Of a stretch of 64,000 bases of DNA, positions 43,313-52,362 are shown one piece after another. The notes below the pieces were generated by a model that did not search any database, was not told the DNA's origin, and worked only from the letters and a program-made list of their open reading frames with translations. The first letter of the stretch is position 1. The number at the start of each line of letters is the position of its first letter. A program made the position numbers and the translations under genes. The stretch is from an uncultured Flavobacteriaceae bacterium (GTDB taxonomy: Bacteria; Bacteroidota; Bacteroidia; Flavobacteriales; Flavobacteriaceae): assembly GCA_947494325.1 (NCBI GenBank), contig CANLUS010000004.1, positions 124,001 to 188,000 on the forward strand, in the 5' to 3' direction.

Positions 43313-45067
43313 ATGGACAAACAATCACTTGCCGAACGACTCAAATATCATAGAAAAAGTAAAGGCTTTTCTCAAGAAGAATTGTCGCATCAAACCAATG
43401 TTACGGTTCGAACGATTCAACGCATCGAGAAGGCAGAAGTCAATCCGCACCTCAACACTATAAAACTATTAGCAGCAGCCTTAGATCTGGAAGTTCAAGA
43501 ATTAGTACCGTTAGAGAATCCTAAGGAAGAAACCATCAAAAAGAAATGGTTACTTTTATTACACGCCACGCCCTTATTAGGGATTTTTATACCCTTGGGA
43601 AATGTGTTGATCCCCTTGTTTATTTGGATTCATAAGAGAGAAGACAATCCTATTTATAATCAACATGGTATTAAAGTGATCAACTTTCAAATAACCGTTT
43701 TTATCATTGCTATACTTTCTTTTATAAGTTTGGTGACCATCGAAAAATGGGGCTTCTTTATTTTCATTTCTGCGGTGCCCATCTGTATTGCTATTGTACT
43801 TTTTAATATTGTTTATGTTCTTCAAAAAGGAAAGAGTTATTATCCTTTGGCCATTCCTTTTTTAACACTAAAACCAAAAGCTTCGGTTCCAATTATTACC
43901 TTACTGATAACAGCATGTCTTGCTAGTAGTTGTACGGTGAATGAAAGTCAATCTATAGAACGGCTAGACGGTAGTACTATATCTATTGATTCAATTACAA
44001 AAAAAATTGAGACGCTAACTAAAGATGCGAATATACAAGGCATGGCTATTGCCGTATTTAACAACAATAAACCTGTTTACCAAAACATTAGTGGTTATAA
44101 AAATTCTCCTAAAAAACTAATCTTAACAGATAGTACGAATATTTACGGAGCCTCCTTAAGTAAAGCCGTGTTCAGTATCTTAGTCATGAAACTTGTCGAA
44201 AACAATGTAATAGATCTCGATACCCCTTTAGAATCTTATTTACCCAAAAAAATTTACGAATATGAACCCCTAACTCGTTGGCACGATACTTATACCGACT
44301 TAAAAAATGACAGTCTCTATCATAAGATTACAGCTCGTATGTGTTTGGCACATACTACAGGTTTTGCAAATTGGCGCTTTTATGAAACGGATAGAAAATT
44401 ACGAGTAAATTTCGCGCCAGGTTCGAAATATCACTATAGCGGAGAAGGTTTCGTATATCTTCAAGTCGTGCTGGAAAAAATAACGGGTAAAGGCTTAGAG
44501 GCTTTGGCTCAAGAGCACATCTTTAAACCATTGCAAATGGAGAACTCTTCGTATCAATGGCAGGATCATTTTAATAATGATTTTGCTTATGGACATATGA
44601 AAGATGGCAATTTGTATCAAAAAGACACCGACAATGAGCCTCGAGCTGGTAGTACCTTAGAAACTACGGCCGGTGACTATATAAAATTTCTAACTGCGAT
44701 ACTCAATCGGCAGCTATTGAAGAAAACTTCTTACGATCAAATTTTTAGTTCTCAAGTACGTCTTACTTCACAACGTCATTTTGGGCCTCTTTCAATGAAA
44801 ACAACAGATGAGCATGACGATATCAATTTAAGTTGCGGTTTGGGTTGGTTGTATTTAGAAACACCTTACGGTTATGGCGTCTCAAAAGGTGGTCATGGAG
44901 ATGGGTTTCAACATTATTCCATTTTGTTTCCTGAAGCTGGAAAGGGTATTCTTATCATGAGTAATTCTGATAACACCGAAAGTATTTATAAGGAGTTATT
45001 AGCGTATATCATAGCAGATACCTACACACCATGGCAATGGGCGAATTATATACCGTATAATCAATAA
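43313..45067 (+). CDS. XRE helix-turn-helix / DUF4870 membrane / serine hydrolase fusion protein
   Basis: 584 residues in one uninterrupted frame. Residues 1-65: XRE HTH ('LAERLKYHRKSKGFSQEELSHQTNVTVRTIQRIEKAE'). Residues 80-190: four membrane helices of DUF4870 type ('FIPLGNVLIPLFIWIHKRE'). Then 'PIITLLITACLASSC', a lipobox-like segment, and a class C beta-lactamase-like domain with 'ASLSKAVF' (Ser281), 'YHYSGEGF' (YxN with Gly third) and 'KGGHGDGF'. It links a cytoplasmic DNA-binding domain to what should be an exported catalytic or binding domain. A stand-alone XRE/DUF4870 paralogue lies at 59805-60365. Confidence 0.9.
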   Translation: MDKQSLAERLKYHRKSKGFSQEELSHQTNVTVRTIQRIEKAEVNPHLNTIKLLAAALDLEVQELVPLENPKEETIKKKWLLLLHATPLLGIFIPLGNVLIPLFIWIHKREDNPIYNQHGIKVINFQITVFIIAILSFISLVTIEKWGFFIFISAVPICIAIVLFNIVYVLQKGKSYYPLAIPFLTLKPKASVPIITLLITACLASSCTVNESQSIERLDGSTISIDSITKKIETLTKDANIQGMAIAVFNNNKPVYQNISGYKNSPKKLILTDSTNIYGASLSKAVFSILVMKLVENNVIDLDTPLESYLPKKIYEYEPLTRWHDTYTDLKNDSLYHKITARMCLAHTTGFANWRFYETDRKLRVNFAPGSKYHYSGEGFVYLQVVLEKITGKGLEALAQEHIFKPLQMENSSYQWQDHFNNDFAYGHMKDGNLYQKDTDNEPRAGSTLETTAGDYIKFLTAILNRQLLKKTSYDQIFSSQVRLTSQRHFGPLSMKTTDEHDDINLSCGLGWLYLETPYGYGVSKGGHGDGFQHYSILFPEAGKGILIMSNSDNTESIYKELLAYIIADTYTPWQWANYIPYNQ

Positions 45068-45087
45068 AGTTGAACAGGAGATTTTGA

Positions 45088-46440
45088 CTAATTCAAGAGT
45101 CGATCCAAGAGAACACGGGTTTTATCAAAAGATGGTCTAGGTGCTTCTGGATCTACAATGTTACCTTTTGGGTCGATTAAAATAAAACGAGGGATAGAAT
45201 TCACCGCAAAAGCATTCATAAAGTCACTGTCAAAAGACTTATCAGCAAATAATTGAAGTCCCCCAAGTTCTTTATCGTTAACCATTTGTTTCCAAGTAGG
45301 TTTTACTTCTTTTTTATCAACCGAGATGCTCACAAAAACAATATTCTTGTCATGATATCGCTTCTCAAGTTTCTTTAAATAAGGTACCTGCTTAATGCAT
45401 GGTGCACACCAAGTAGCCCAAACATCTATATAAACATACTTTCCTTTTAAATCACTCAATTTAATTATTTTACCATCCAAAGTTTCATAACTAAATGTTG
45501 GGGAAACATCTCCTTGTGTCAATCCTTTGGCTTTCATTACTTCCTCAAATCTTTTTTCTGAAGCATCAATAAAAGGTTGATATTTAGTGACGCTCTTTAT
45601 CAGATCGAGATAGTCTTTTGCACGTTCTTTATTTGAAGAAATTTTACCGTAAAATCCATTAATAAGATTGATAGCTAATGCTTGAGAAGGCACTTTACGC
45701 AATACTTTAAGCATTTCTTCTACATTTGGAGCCGCATCGATTCGTTTACTCCAAATAGAATTAACTAAATAACGGTAATAAGGTTGCTGAGAATAGTCTT
45801 TTTCACTATTGACATTCAATTTTTTAATTGGATCATAAAAATTCTTAGATGGAGTAATCTCATCTCCTAAATAAAACTTGTAATTCGATTTATAATTTTG
45901 AATACTTAGCAGGCGTTCATACTCCAGAGATTTCTTTTCTGCAGTAATAAAAAAATCTTCTAAATTAAACTGAGAAAACAATGCTTTTTGTGAGCTTTTC
46001 ACCTTCTGAATATTTTTAAGATAGTTCAACTCATCAACTTTATAAAACGCGTCCAAATCTTCCGTTAGTTCCTTGTATATTTTTGATTTCTTAACGAGAT
46101 AATTATTTCTGGCTGCTCCTTGCCCGTCAAAAATTAACGTGTTTTCGAAATACTTTGCATCGAAATTAATGGTGAGTTCATCTTTTGGATAAAGATAGAT
46201 ATAGGCCGTATTGCGACCATACTCAAGTAAATAGTAACCTTCTTCTAACGTTGTTGACATCCTAAATTCACCGTGAGCATCAAGCTTTGCTGATACCAAT
46301 TCTTGATTATTTAACTGGCTAATTTCTATAAAAGTGATAGAGTGATTTTTTATTTTTCCAGAAATAATCACTTTTCCAGATTTAGCAAATACAGTAAAAC
46401 AAATCAGAAAAAATAAAATTGTAGTGAAAAACTTGTTCAT
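45088..46440 (-). CDS. TlpA-family thiol-disulfide oxidoreductase
   Basis: 450 residues. Signal peptide 'MNKFFTTILFFLICFTVFA'. A DUF4369-like beta-sandwich ('SGKIKNHSITFIEISQLNNQELVSAKLDAHGEF') and a helical middle precede a C-terminal thioredoxin-like domain with 'VWATWCAPCIKQVPYL' near residue 345 and cis-Pro 'VNSIPRFILI'. It keeps WCxxC, so it should be redox active in the periplasm. Convergent with the XRE fusion gene. Confidence 0.93.
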   Translation of the reverse strand: MNKFFTTILFFLICFTVFAKSGKVIISGKIKNHSITFIEISQLNNQELVSAKLDAHGEFRMSTTLEEGYYLLEYGRNTAYIYLYPKDELTINFDAKYFENTLIFDGQGAARNNYLVKKSKIYKELTEDLDAFYKVDELNYLKNIQKVKSSQKALFSQFNLEDFFITAEKKSLEYERLLSIQNYKSNYKFYLGDEITPSKNFYDPIKKLNVNSEKDYSQQPYYRYLVNSIWSKRIDAAPNVEEMLKVLRKVPSQALAINLINGFYGKISSNKERAKDYLDLIKSVTKYQPFIDASEKRFEEVMKAKGLTQGDVSPTFSYETLDGKIIKLSDLKGKYVYIDVWATWCAPCIKQVPYLKKLEKRYHDKNIVFVSISVDKKEVKPTWKQMVNDKELGGLQLFADKSFDSDFMNAFAVNSIPRFILIDPKGNIVDPEAPRPSFDKTRVLLDRLLN

Positions 46441-46582
46441 ATCGAAAATGTAATGGTTTGAGGGATAAAAGTGAAAGTAACTGAAATTAAACCGAATTTA
46501 AAAATCTTTTGAAGGTTTTATGATACTTAAATTAGAACTGTAACAAAACGTCTTTCACTTCATCTTTAGATAAACATTTAAA

Positions 46583-47626
46583 ATGAAAAGAATTCTTGTC
46601 TTCATTTTACTAGCCTTATGTATCTATCATAGTAAGGCTCAGTCTAAAGAACAAGCCTTAGATTTTGATTTTGAAAAAGTCACCTTAAACGGAATTTTAA
46701 ACCTTCCAAAAAACGCTGAACCGAAAGGTATTGTTCTTTTAGTGCATGGCTCGGGGCGTACCAATGCTGTTGCACAAAAATGGCATTTAGATGTGCGAGA
46801 AGCGATTGTAAAAGCTGGATACGCCACCTACATGTGGGATAAAATGGGCTGTGGAAAAAGTGGTGGTTCTTTTAACTATCACCAAACGGTGCAAAACAGT
46901 GCTTTAGAAGTAATTGCCGCAATCAATCATTTAAAAATGCAAAAAATACCTGGGGCTAATATTATTGGTTTATGGGGAATTAGTAGAGCAGGATGGATCA
47001 ACCCTATTGTCATTAATAAGTACAAAAACATTCAGTTTTGGATTTCAGTTAGCGGCGTTGACGACAAAGAAAACTTTCAATATTTATTCGAAGAAAACCT
47101 AAAGATAAATGGAACTCCAAAAGATTCTATAGCATTATTGAGCAAAGAACTAAATACCAGTTATCGCATGACACATGCTGGCGCTTCTTATGAAGCTGTC
47201 TTAGAGGCCACCAAAAATCTAAGAAAGAATGCCTTTCTAAATAGATTCAATAATGGAAGAGCGAATACTAAACAACAGTACGAAACCTATCAAAAACAAT
47301 TCATGAAATCGGTATTTGATCAACAATCAGGTTTACAAATAAATGTGGCAAACTTCGAATCAATCTTATCCAACATAAACTGCCCGGTATTAGCCATTTT
47401 TGGCGAAAAAGACAAACAAGTCGATTGGAAAAAAACCAAGTCATTGTATGAACTAACCCTCAATAAAAACGAAGTATTGACTATCAAAACCTTTAGCGAT
47501 ACGAATCATAACCTCTTTAAATGCAAAACCGGCGGGTTTTATGAATTTCAAGATAATAATCTACCTTATAATAGACCGAAAGGTTATGTAGCGACCATCA
47601 CAAATTGGTTAAAAGCACTGGAGTAA
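46583..47626 (+). CDS. Exported alpha/beta hydrolase (acyl-CoA thioester-like)
   Basis: 347 residues with a signal peptide ('LVFILLALCIYHSKAQ'). 'VLLVHGSGRTNA' (oxyanion), 'GLWGISRAGWI' (nucleophile Ser in GxSxG), 'FGEKDKQVDW' (Asp) and 'TNHNLFK' (His) are all there. Resembles dienelactone hydrolase/BAAT-like hydrolases. Monocistronic; substrate unknown. Confidence 0.9.
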   Translation: MKRILVFILLALCIYHSKAQSKEQALDFDFEKVTLNGILNLPKNAEPKGIVLLVHGSGRTNAVAQKWHLDVREAIVKAGYATYMWDKMGCGKSGGSFNYHQTVQNSALEVIAAINHLKMQKIPGANIIGLWGISRAGWINPIVINKYKNIQFWISVSGVDDKENFQYLFEENLKINGTPKDSIALLSKELNTSYRMTHAGASYEAVLEATKNLRKNAFLNRFNNGRANTKQQYETYQKQFMKSVFDQQSGLQINVANFESILSNINCPVLAIFGEKDKQVDWKKTKSLYELTLNKNEVLTIKTFSDTNHNLFKCKTGGFYEFQDNNLPYNRPKGYVATITNWLKALE

Positions 47627-47768
47627 ATCCTAATAAGATAAGTCCATCACTTCACCCCATACTAGTTAACAGTGACTTTTCGAAGACCTCAACTTTTTTT
47701 ATAACTTAGATGCTGCACAGCAGCGACATGCCGTAAATGACTAAAAACAATTATCGGTCTGTTCGTTT

Positions 47769-48587
47769 GTGAAAATGAAAAAACTAATAATGAAACGAAC
47801 GATCTTATTTTTATGTATATTTTTCATGAGCCTTTTAGCAGTAAGAGCTCAAGAATCTAAAAAAATTGTACAACCGATACCAATTGATAAATCGGCACTT
47901 TCAGGGGTTGGTTTAAAAAAAATTGACATCAAAAACGAGCCCGAAAAAGACTTTTATCAAAAAAGATTGTATTGGGGCGAAGACTTAGGTGTTTTTGTGG
48001 TTGGCACAGGAACTTGGAATAACAAGATCAAAAACTATGCTTTTGACGAGTTTGTCTATATGTACCAAGGTGAAGCTATGGTCAAGCCTAATACAGGTAG
48101 CGCAAAAGTTTTTTATGCTGGTGAATACTTTTTTGCTCCGAAAGGTTTTCAAGGAGAATGGGAAATTAGAGCAGGAAATTTTATACACTATGAATTATCG
48201 GTCATTACGACCAAACGTGCCGATTCTTCGAGAATTAAAAAGAATCCACAACACGCTCGTTTTAGTAAATCAACATTATCGGGCAATCAGATCAGATTTA
48301 ATAATAAAGGAACCTACGAAGAGCTACTTGAAAAAGGAGCTGAAATTACTGTAAAACTAAAAGGAGAATCCCCAACCGAAAGAATGGTCAACATCTCGAA
48401 GAGTGAACAGGTAATCCATATCTTATCAGGGATGGTAAAAATTACAGGTCCACGAGGAAAAACACATCAATTTTATACGGGTGATTTTTTTATTCTGCCT
48501 AGAGCATTTCAAGGAACTTGGAAAAGCGACGGACATCAATTGGTGAAGTATTTGACTATTGAAAGAACAATCTGGAATGAAAATTAA
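47769..48587 (+). CDS. Exported bicupin domain protein
   Basis: About 272 residues; the first Mets are closely spaced and 'MKRTILFLCIFFMSLLAVRAQ' is the signal peptide. Two DUF861-type cupin halves follow: 'FDEFVYMYQGEAMVKP...YFFAPKGFQGEWEI' and 'SEQVIHILSGMVKITG...FFILPRAFQGTWKS'. The matching 'GFQGEW'/'AFQGTW' ends show internal duplication. Metal-binding His/Glu are only partly kept. Role unknown; overlaps the MOSC gene start. Confidence 0.88.
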   Translation: MKMKKLIMKRTILFLCIFFMSLLAVRAQESKKIVQPIPIDKSALSGVGLKKIDIKNEPEKDFYQKRLYWGEDLGVFVVGTGTWNNKIKNYAFDEFVYMYQGEAMVKPNTGSAKVFYAGEYFFAPKGFQGEWEIRAGNFIHYELSVITTKRADSSRIKKNPQHARFSKSTLSGNQIRFNNKGTYEELLEKGAEITVKLKGESPTERMVNISKSEQVIHILSGMVKITGPRGKTHQFYTGDFFILPRAFQGTWKSDGHQLVKYLTIERTIWNEN

Positions 48588-49404
48588 CACAACTACGCCG
48601 ATGCAATTAAAATTAAAACAACTCTATACCTACCCCATTAAATCATGTAAAGGTATTTCATTGGAAAGTACAAAAGTTGAAAAAATCGGATTCGAATATG
48701 ATCGAAATTTTGCCATCATTAATGCCAACAATCAAATTTTAACGGCACGAGAAAATCAAAAATTACTCACCATTACACCAGAATTTTCTGACGGTAGCCT
48801 TTCATTGACAACATCAAAGCAAGCACCGATCGAAGTTGATTTACATCAACCAATGACAAACACGATCGAGGTAGGCATTTTTAAAGATACCGCAAGTGCC
48901 AACATTGTTGGTACTGAAACAGATGCCTGGATTTCGGAAGCATTGCAAGAAAAATGTCGCTTGGTTACCATAGATGCAAAACAGCTTCGTGTGATGAAGG
49001 CAAAATATAACGGACAAGTGGGTGATCTAATTTCTTTTAGTGATATTGCTCCTATACACCTTATTTCTAAGGCTTCTATTACCGACTTAAATACAAAACT
49101 TCAAGAGAAGGTAACCCTTCATAATTTTAGACCAAATATTCTAGTGTCGGGATGTAATGCATATGCTGAAGATAATTGGACACATATTACTATTGGCGAT
49201 TGTGAATTTGAAGTCACCCTAAAAGCACCGAGATGCATATTCACAACGATCAACCCGATATCGACAAAAGTGAATGATAGTCAAGAACCCCTCAGAACAA
49301 TGTCAACCTATAGAAAAACCAAGAGTACTGTTGATTTTGGTATTTATCTAAAGCCTACTAAACTTGGATCGATTAGAATTACTGATGACATTAAAGGAAA
49401 CTAA
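48577..49404 (+). CDS. MOSC domain protein
   Basis: About 275 residues from ATG 48577 (48601 is an alternative that starts 'MQLKLKQLYTYPIKSC'; a TTG start at 48559 is less likely). The MOSC N domain has 'LYTYPIKSCKGISLE' and 'YDRNFAIINANNQILTARE'; the catalytic domain has 'FRPNILVSGCNAYAEDNW' and 'APRCIFTTINP', with the conserved Cys. Family members bind the molybdenum cofactor and reduce N-hydroxylated compounds (mARC type). Cytoplasmic. Confidence 0.92.
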   Translation: MKINTTTPMQLKLKQLYTYPIKSCKGISLESTKVEKIGFEYDRNFAIINANNQILTARENQKLLTITPEFSDGSLSLTTSKQAPIEVDLHQPMTNTIEVGIFKDTASANIVGTETDAWISEALQEKCRLVTIDAKQLRVMKAKYNGQVGDLISFSDIAPIHLISKASITDLNTKLQEKVTLHNFRPNILVSGCNAYAEDNWTHITIGDCEFEVTLKAPRCIFTTINPISTKVNDSQEPLRTMSTYRKTKSTVDFGIYLKPTKLGSIRITDDIKGN

Positions 49405-49458
49405 ACTTCTTTCTGGTTCACATAATTATGATTAGCAGTTTAATGTGAATTGCACGAA

Positions 49459-49815
49459 CTACTTTGAATAATTTTCAACAGCATAATCGCCCCAATGTGC
49501 TATTGATTCAATAATCGGTATCAAGGTTTTGCCGAAATCTGTTAAGGTATACTCAACCCGCAGTGGGGGCTTTTTGTGATACACTTTTCGTTGCACCAAG
49601 CCGTCACTTTCTAAAGACTTCAACTGTAAACTCAATGTCCTTTCGGTAACGGTTGGCATTGACTTCCGTAGTTCGTTATATCGCAGTGTCCCTTCTATTA
49701 GATGAAAGAGAATTACCGTTTTCCACTTACCTCCAATTAACCCCATCGTCAAACTCGTACAACAAGGGTATTCATTTCCTTTAAATTGAATCATTTTAGG
49801 TACTGCTACATCCAT
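49459..49815 (-). CDS. HxlR-family transcriptional regulator
   Basis: 118 residues. 'GGKWKTVILFHLIEGTLRYNELRKSMPTVTERTLSLQLKSLESDGLVQRKVYHKKPPLRVEYTLTDFG'-type wHTH, of the YodB/HxlR class; two Cys at residues 18-19 ('YPCC') sit where YodB-like proteins hold the quinone-reactive Cys. Divergent from nfsB-SDR-LLM, so it probably represses that operon and itself until quinones or aldehydes modify the Cys. Confidence 0.94.
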   Translation of the reverse strand: MDVAVPKMIQFKGNEYPCCTSLTMGLIGGKWKTVILFHLIEGTLRYNELRKSMPTVTERTLSLQLKSLESDGLVQRKVYHKKPPLRVEYTLTDFGKTLIPIIESIAHWGDYAVENYSK

Positions 49816-49842
49816 AATTATATACTATCATTTTTGACCGTT

Positions 49843-49874
49843 ATTGCAAAGATAAAATACTATACTTAGTTTTG
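49843..49874 (+). promoter_or_regulatory. Promoter of the nfsB operon
   Basis: ATTG at 49843-49846, 20 bases, then TAGTTTTG (exact TAnnTTTG) at 49867-49874; ATG at 49909. Confidence 0.65.
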
Positions 49875-49878
49875 CAAC
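49847..49878 (-). promoter_or_regulatory. Promoter of the HxlR regulator gene
   Basis: On the minus strand GTTG (49875-49878) and, after 20 bases, TATCTTTG (49847-49854, exact TAnnTTTG). The box is 32 bases before the HxlR ATG and interleaves with the opposing promoter. Confidence 0.6.
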
Positions 49879-49893
49879 TATAAATAGTATAGT
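49859..49893. promoter_or_regulatory. Candidate HxlR operator: perfect inverted repeat
   Basis: ACTATACT (49859-49866) and AGTATAGT (49886-49893) are perfect eight-base inverted arms, 19 bases apart, bracketing the nfsB -7 box. A partial copy TATACTAT lies at 49821-49828. Confidence 0.6.
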
Positions 49894-49908
49894 TAATAAA
49901 AAAAACTT

Positions 49909-50571
49909 ATGAATATAACAAACATACAAGAAATTCTAAATTGGAGATACACCACAAAGGCATTTGACGCTTCTAAAAAAATATCAGCTACTGCTGTAGA
50001 ACATATCGAAAACCTTTTGCAAATGAGTCCGTCATCAATTAATTCACAACCCTGGCACTTTATAATAGCTAGTACCAACGAAGGAAAAAAAAGATTGGCT
50101 AAGGGAGCCGAAGGTTTCTTTAGCTTCAATGCGCCAAAGATTCTTGATGCTTCGCATGTTGTTTTATTTTGTGCTAAAACAGAAATAGACGATGTTTATT
50201 TACAGCATGTTACAAATAAAGAAGATGATGATGGAAGATTTGCAAAAGAAGAGTTTAAGATACAAAATTTTGGTGCCAAACAACTTTTTACAAACATTCA
50301 TAAATATGACCTTAAAGACGCACAGCATTGGTTAGAAAAACAAGTCTATTTAAATATTGGCAATTTTCTTTTAGGCGTTGCTGCTTTAGGTATCGATGCT
50401 GTTCCGATGGAAGGTATCGACGTAAAAGCGCTCGATGAAGAATTTGGTTTGCGAGAGAAAGGATTTACCGCGTTGGTAATGGTAGGTTTAGGATATCGCT
50501 CGGCAGACGATTTTAACGCAAAACTCCCAAAATCAAGATTGTCAAAGGCAGAAACTATCTCCAGTATTTAA
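49909..50571 (+). CDS. nfsB: NfsB-like NAD(P)H nitroreductase / dihydropteridine reductase
   Basis: 220 residues. 'WRYTTKAFDASKKISATAVEHIENLLQMSPSSINSQPWHF'-type FMN-binding start, 'VAALGIDAVPMEGID' and 'FGLREKGFTALVMVGLGYRSADDF' are diagnostic of oxygen-insensitive NfsB. Two-electron reduction of quinones and nitroaromatics. Head of the HxlR-controlled operon, 17 bases before the SDR gene. Confidence 0.94.
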   Translation: MNITNIQEILNWRYTTKAFDASKKISATAVEHIENLLQMSPSSINSQPWHFIIASTNEGKKRLAKGAEGFFSFNAPKILDASHVVLFCAKTEIDDVYLQHVTNKEDDDGRFAKEEFKIQNFGAKQLFTNIHKYDLKDAQHWLEKQVYLNIGNFLLGVAALGIDAVPMEGIDVKALDEEFGLREKGFTALVMVGLGYRSADDFNAKLPKSRLSKAETISSI

Positions 50572-50588
50572 TCACTTAAATTCGTACT

Positions 50589-51386
50589 ATGAAAACAATT
50601 TTAATAACTGGAAGTACTGACGGTATAGGCAAACTAGTAGCAATACAACTTGCACAACAAGGGCATCAATTATTGATACACGGTCGTAATCCTGAAAAAT
50701 TAGAACGTACTGTCGCTGAAATAATAGAAAAAACGGAGAACAATAAAATACAAGGTTTTGTTAGCGACCTCTCTGATTTTAAGAGTATCGAAAGCTTCGT
50801 TAAACAAGTGACTAGTACATATGAATCGATTGATGTACTACTTAATAATGCAGGTGTTTTTAAAAGCAAAACTGAAAAAAATAAGCAAGGTTTAGATATA
50901 CGGTTTGTTGTGAATTATTTTGCTCCGTACCTACTCACCAACAGCTTAATACCTTTGCTCCAAAAGAGCACTAAACCAAGAATCATTAATTTAAGTTCGG
51001 CTGCACAAGCTCCTGTTTCATTAGCTGCGTTAGCGGGCACCCAGTCCTTATCACAACAAGAGGCTTATGCGCAGAGCAAATTGGCCTTAACGATGTGGAG
51101 TTTCTATCTGGCAAAAATCGTAACAGATATTTCTGTCATTGCCGTGAACCCTGGTTCCTTATTAAACACTAAAATGGTACAAGAAGCTTACGGACAATAT
51201 TGGTCATCGGCCGATAAAGGGGCTTCGATCTTAAGCGATCTGGCCACTTCAAAAAAATATGATGATAGTTCAGGAAAATATTTTGATAACGACAACGAAG
51301 CGTTTGCCAATGCTCATCAAAATGCATATGACTCAACTATGATACAGCAATTAATAAGTACAACTGATCTAATTTTAAAGAAGTAA
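50589..51386 (+). CDS. SDR family oxidoreductase
   Basis: 265 residues. Cofactor motif 'ITGSTDGIGKLVA', 'NNAG', catalytic Ser in 'NLSSAAQAP' and 'YAQSKLAL' (YxxxK). Typical NAD(P)-dependent short-chain dehydrogenase. In the middle of the nfsB operon; next gene starts one base later. Substrate may be an aldehyde or ketone formed in the same stress response (inference). Confidence 0.92.
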   Translation: MKTILITGSTDGIGKLVAIQLAQQGHQLLIHGRNPEKLERTVAEIIEKTENNKIQGFVSDLSDFKSIESFVKQVTSTYESIDVLLNNAGVFKSKTEKNKQGLDIRFVVNYFAPYLLTNSLIPLLQKSTKPRIINLSSAAQAPVSLAALAGTQSLSQQEAYAQSKLALTMWSFYLAKIVTDISVIAVNPGSLLNTKMVQEAYGQYWSSADKGASILSDLATSKKYDDSSGKYFDNDNEAFANAHQNAYDSTMIQQLISTTDLILKK

Positions 51387-52310
51387 ATGTCGGTATTCTC
51401 GAAATTAGCTACACAAGGAAAACTATCTTTAGGATTGGTATTTCCTATTGAATCTTATAGTGGATCTGTACCTACAATGCAAGACCAAGAGCAACTCGCA
51501 AAACGAGCAGAAGCCTTAGGATTTAAGGCTTTATGGTTTCGAGATGTTCCTTTTCACGACCCTTCCTTCGGAGATGCCGGACAACTTTATGACCCTTGGA
51601 TCTACATGACTCATATCATGCATCACACACAAGAAATTGCGTTGGCAACAGGAAGCATTATCCTACCTTTACGTCATCCCGTACATCTTGCGAAATCCAT
51701 AAATAGTTTACAACTGCTATCCAAAGAGCGTTTGATTTTAGGCGTAGCCTCTGGTGATCGACCAGTAGAATATCCCGCATTCGATCGTAATCTGGCCGAA
51801 AAAGCCGCCTTGTTCAGAGACAGTTTCTACTACATCAAAGCTTTACAAGAAGATTATCCGAAATATGAATCGAAATATTTTGGTGCAACGAATGGCACGA
51901 TCGACCTACTACCTAAATATTATAAAAAAACACCAATGCTTGTAACGGGACATTCGGGACAGTCATTAGATTGGATAGCGACTCATGCCGATGGATGGTT
52001 ATATTACCCAAGAGACTTGAAAACCTTACAATTAGTCATGCAAAAATGGGAAAATGCACTTACGAGTGCACAACAAGAACGAAAGCCTTTTATGCAGTCT
52101 CTTTATATTGACTTATCTAAAGATTCAGAAACAAATCCAAGACCAATACATCTTGGGCTAAAAACAGGGACCGCCTACTTAACATCTTACTTAAAAACCT
52201 TAGAATCTTATGGTGTCAACCATGTAATGTTAAACTTAAAGTATGGCTCACGTCCCGCTAAGGAAGTTGTCGAAGAACTAGGTGAGAAAGTACTGCCCCA
52301 TTTTACTTGA
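51387..52310 (+). CDS. LLM-class flavin-dependent oxidoreductase
   Basis: 307 residues. Bacterial-luciferase-like TIM barrel: 'ALGFKALWFRDVPFHDP', 'EIALATGSIILPLRHPVHLAK', 'LGVASGDRPVEYPAFD', 'HADGWLYYPRD'. Uses FMNH2 or F420 for reduction/oxygenation. Third gene of the nfsB operon, adjacent to the SDR stop. Converges on the LytTR gene. Confidence 0.92.
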   Translation: MSVFSKLATQGKLSLGLVFPIESYSGSVPTMQDQEQLAKRAEALGFKALWFRDVPFHDPSFGDAGQLYDPWIYMTHIMHHTQEIALATGSIILPLRHPVHLAKSINSLQLLSKERLILGVASGDRPVEYPAFDRNLAEKAALFRDSFYYIKALQEDYPKYESKYFGATNGTIDLLPKYYKKTPMLVTGHSGQSLDWIATHADGWLYYPRDLKTLQLVMQKWENALTSAQQERKPFMQSLYIDLSKDSETNPRPIHLGLKTGTAYLTSYLKTLESYGVNHVMLNLKYGSRPAKEVVEELGEKVLPHFT

Positions 52311-52362
52311 AATAATAAGATCATTGATGTCATAAATACAAATCAATACGTAGTATAATATT

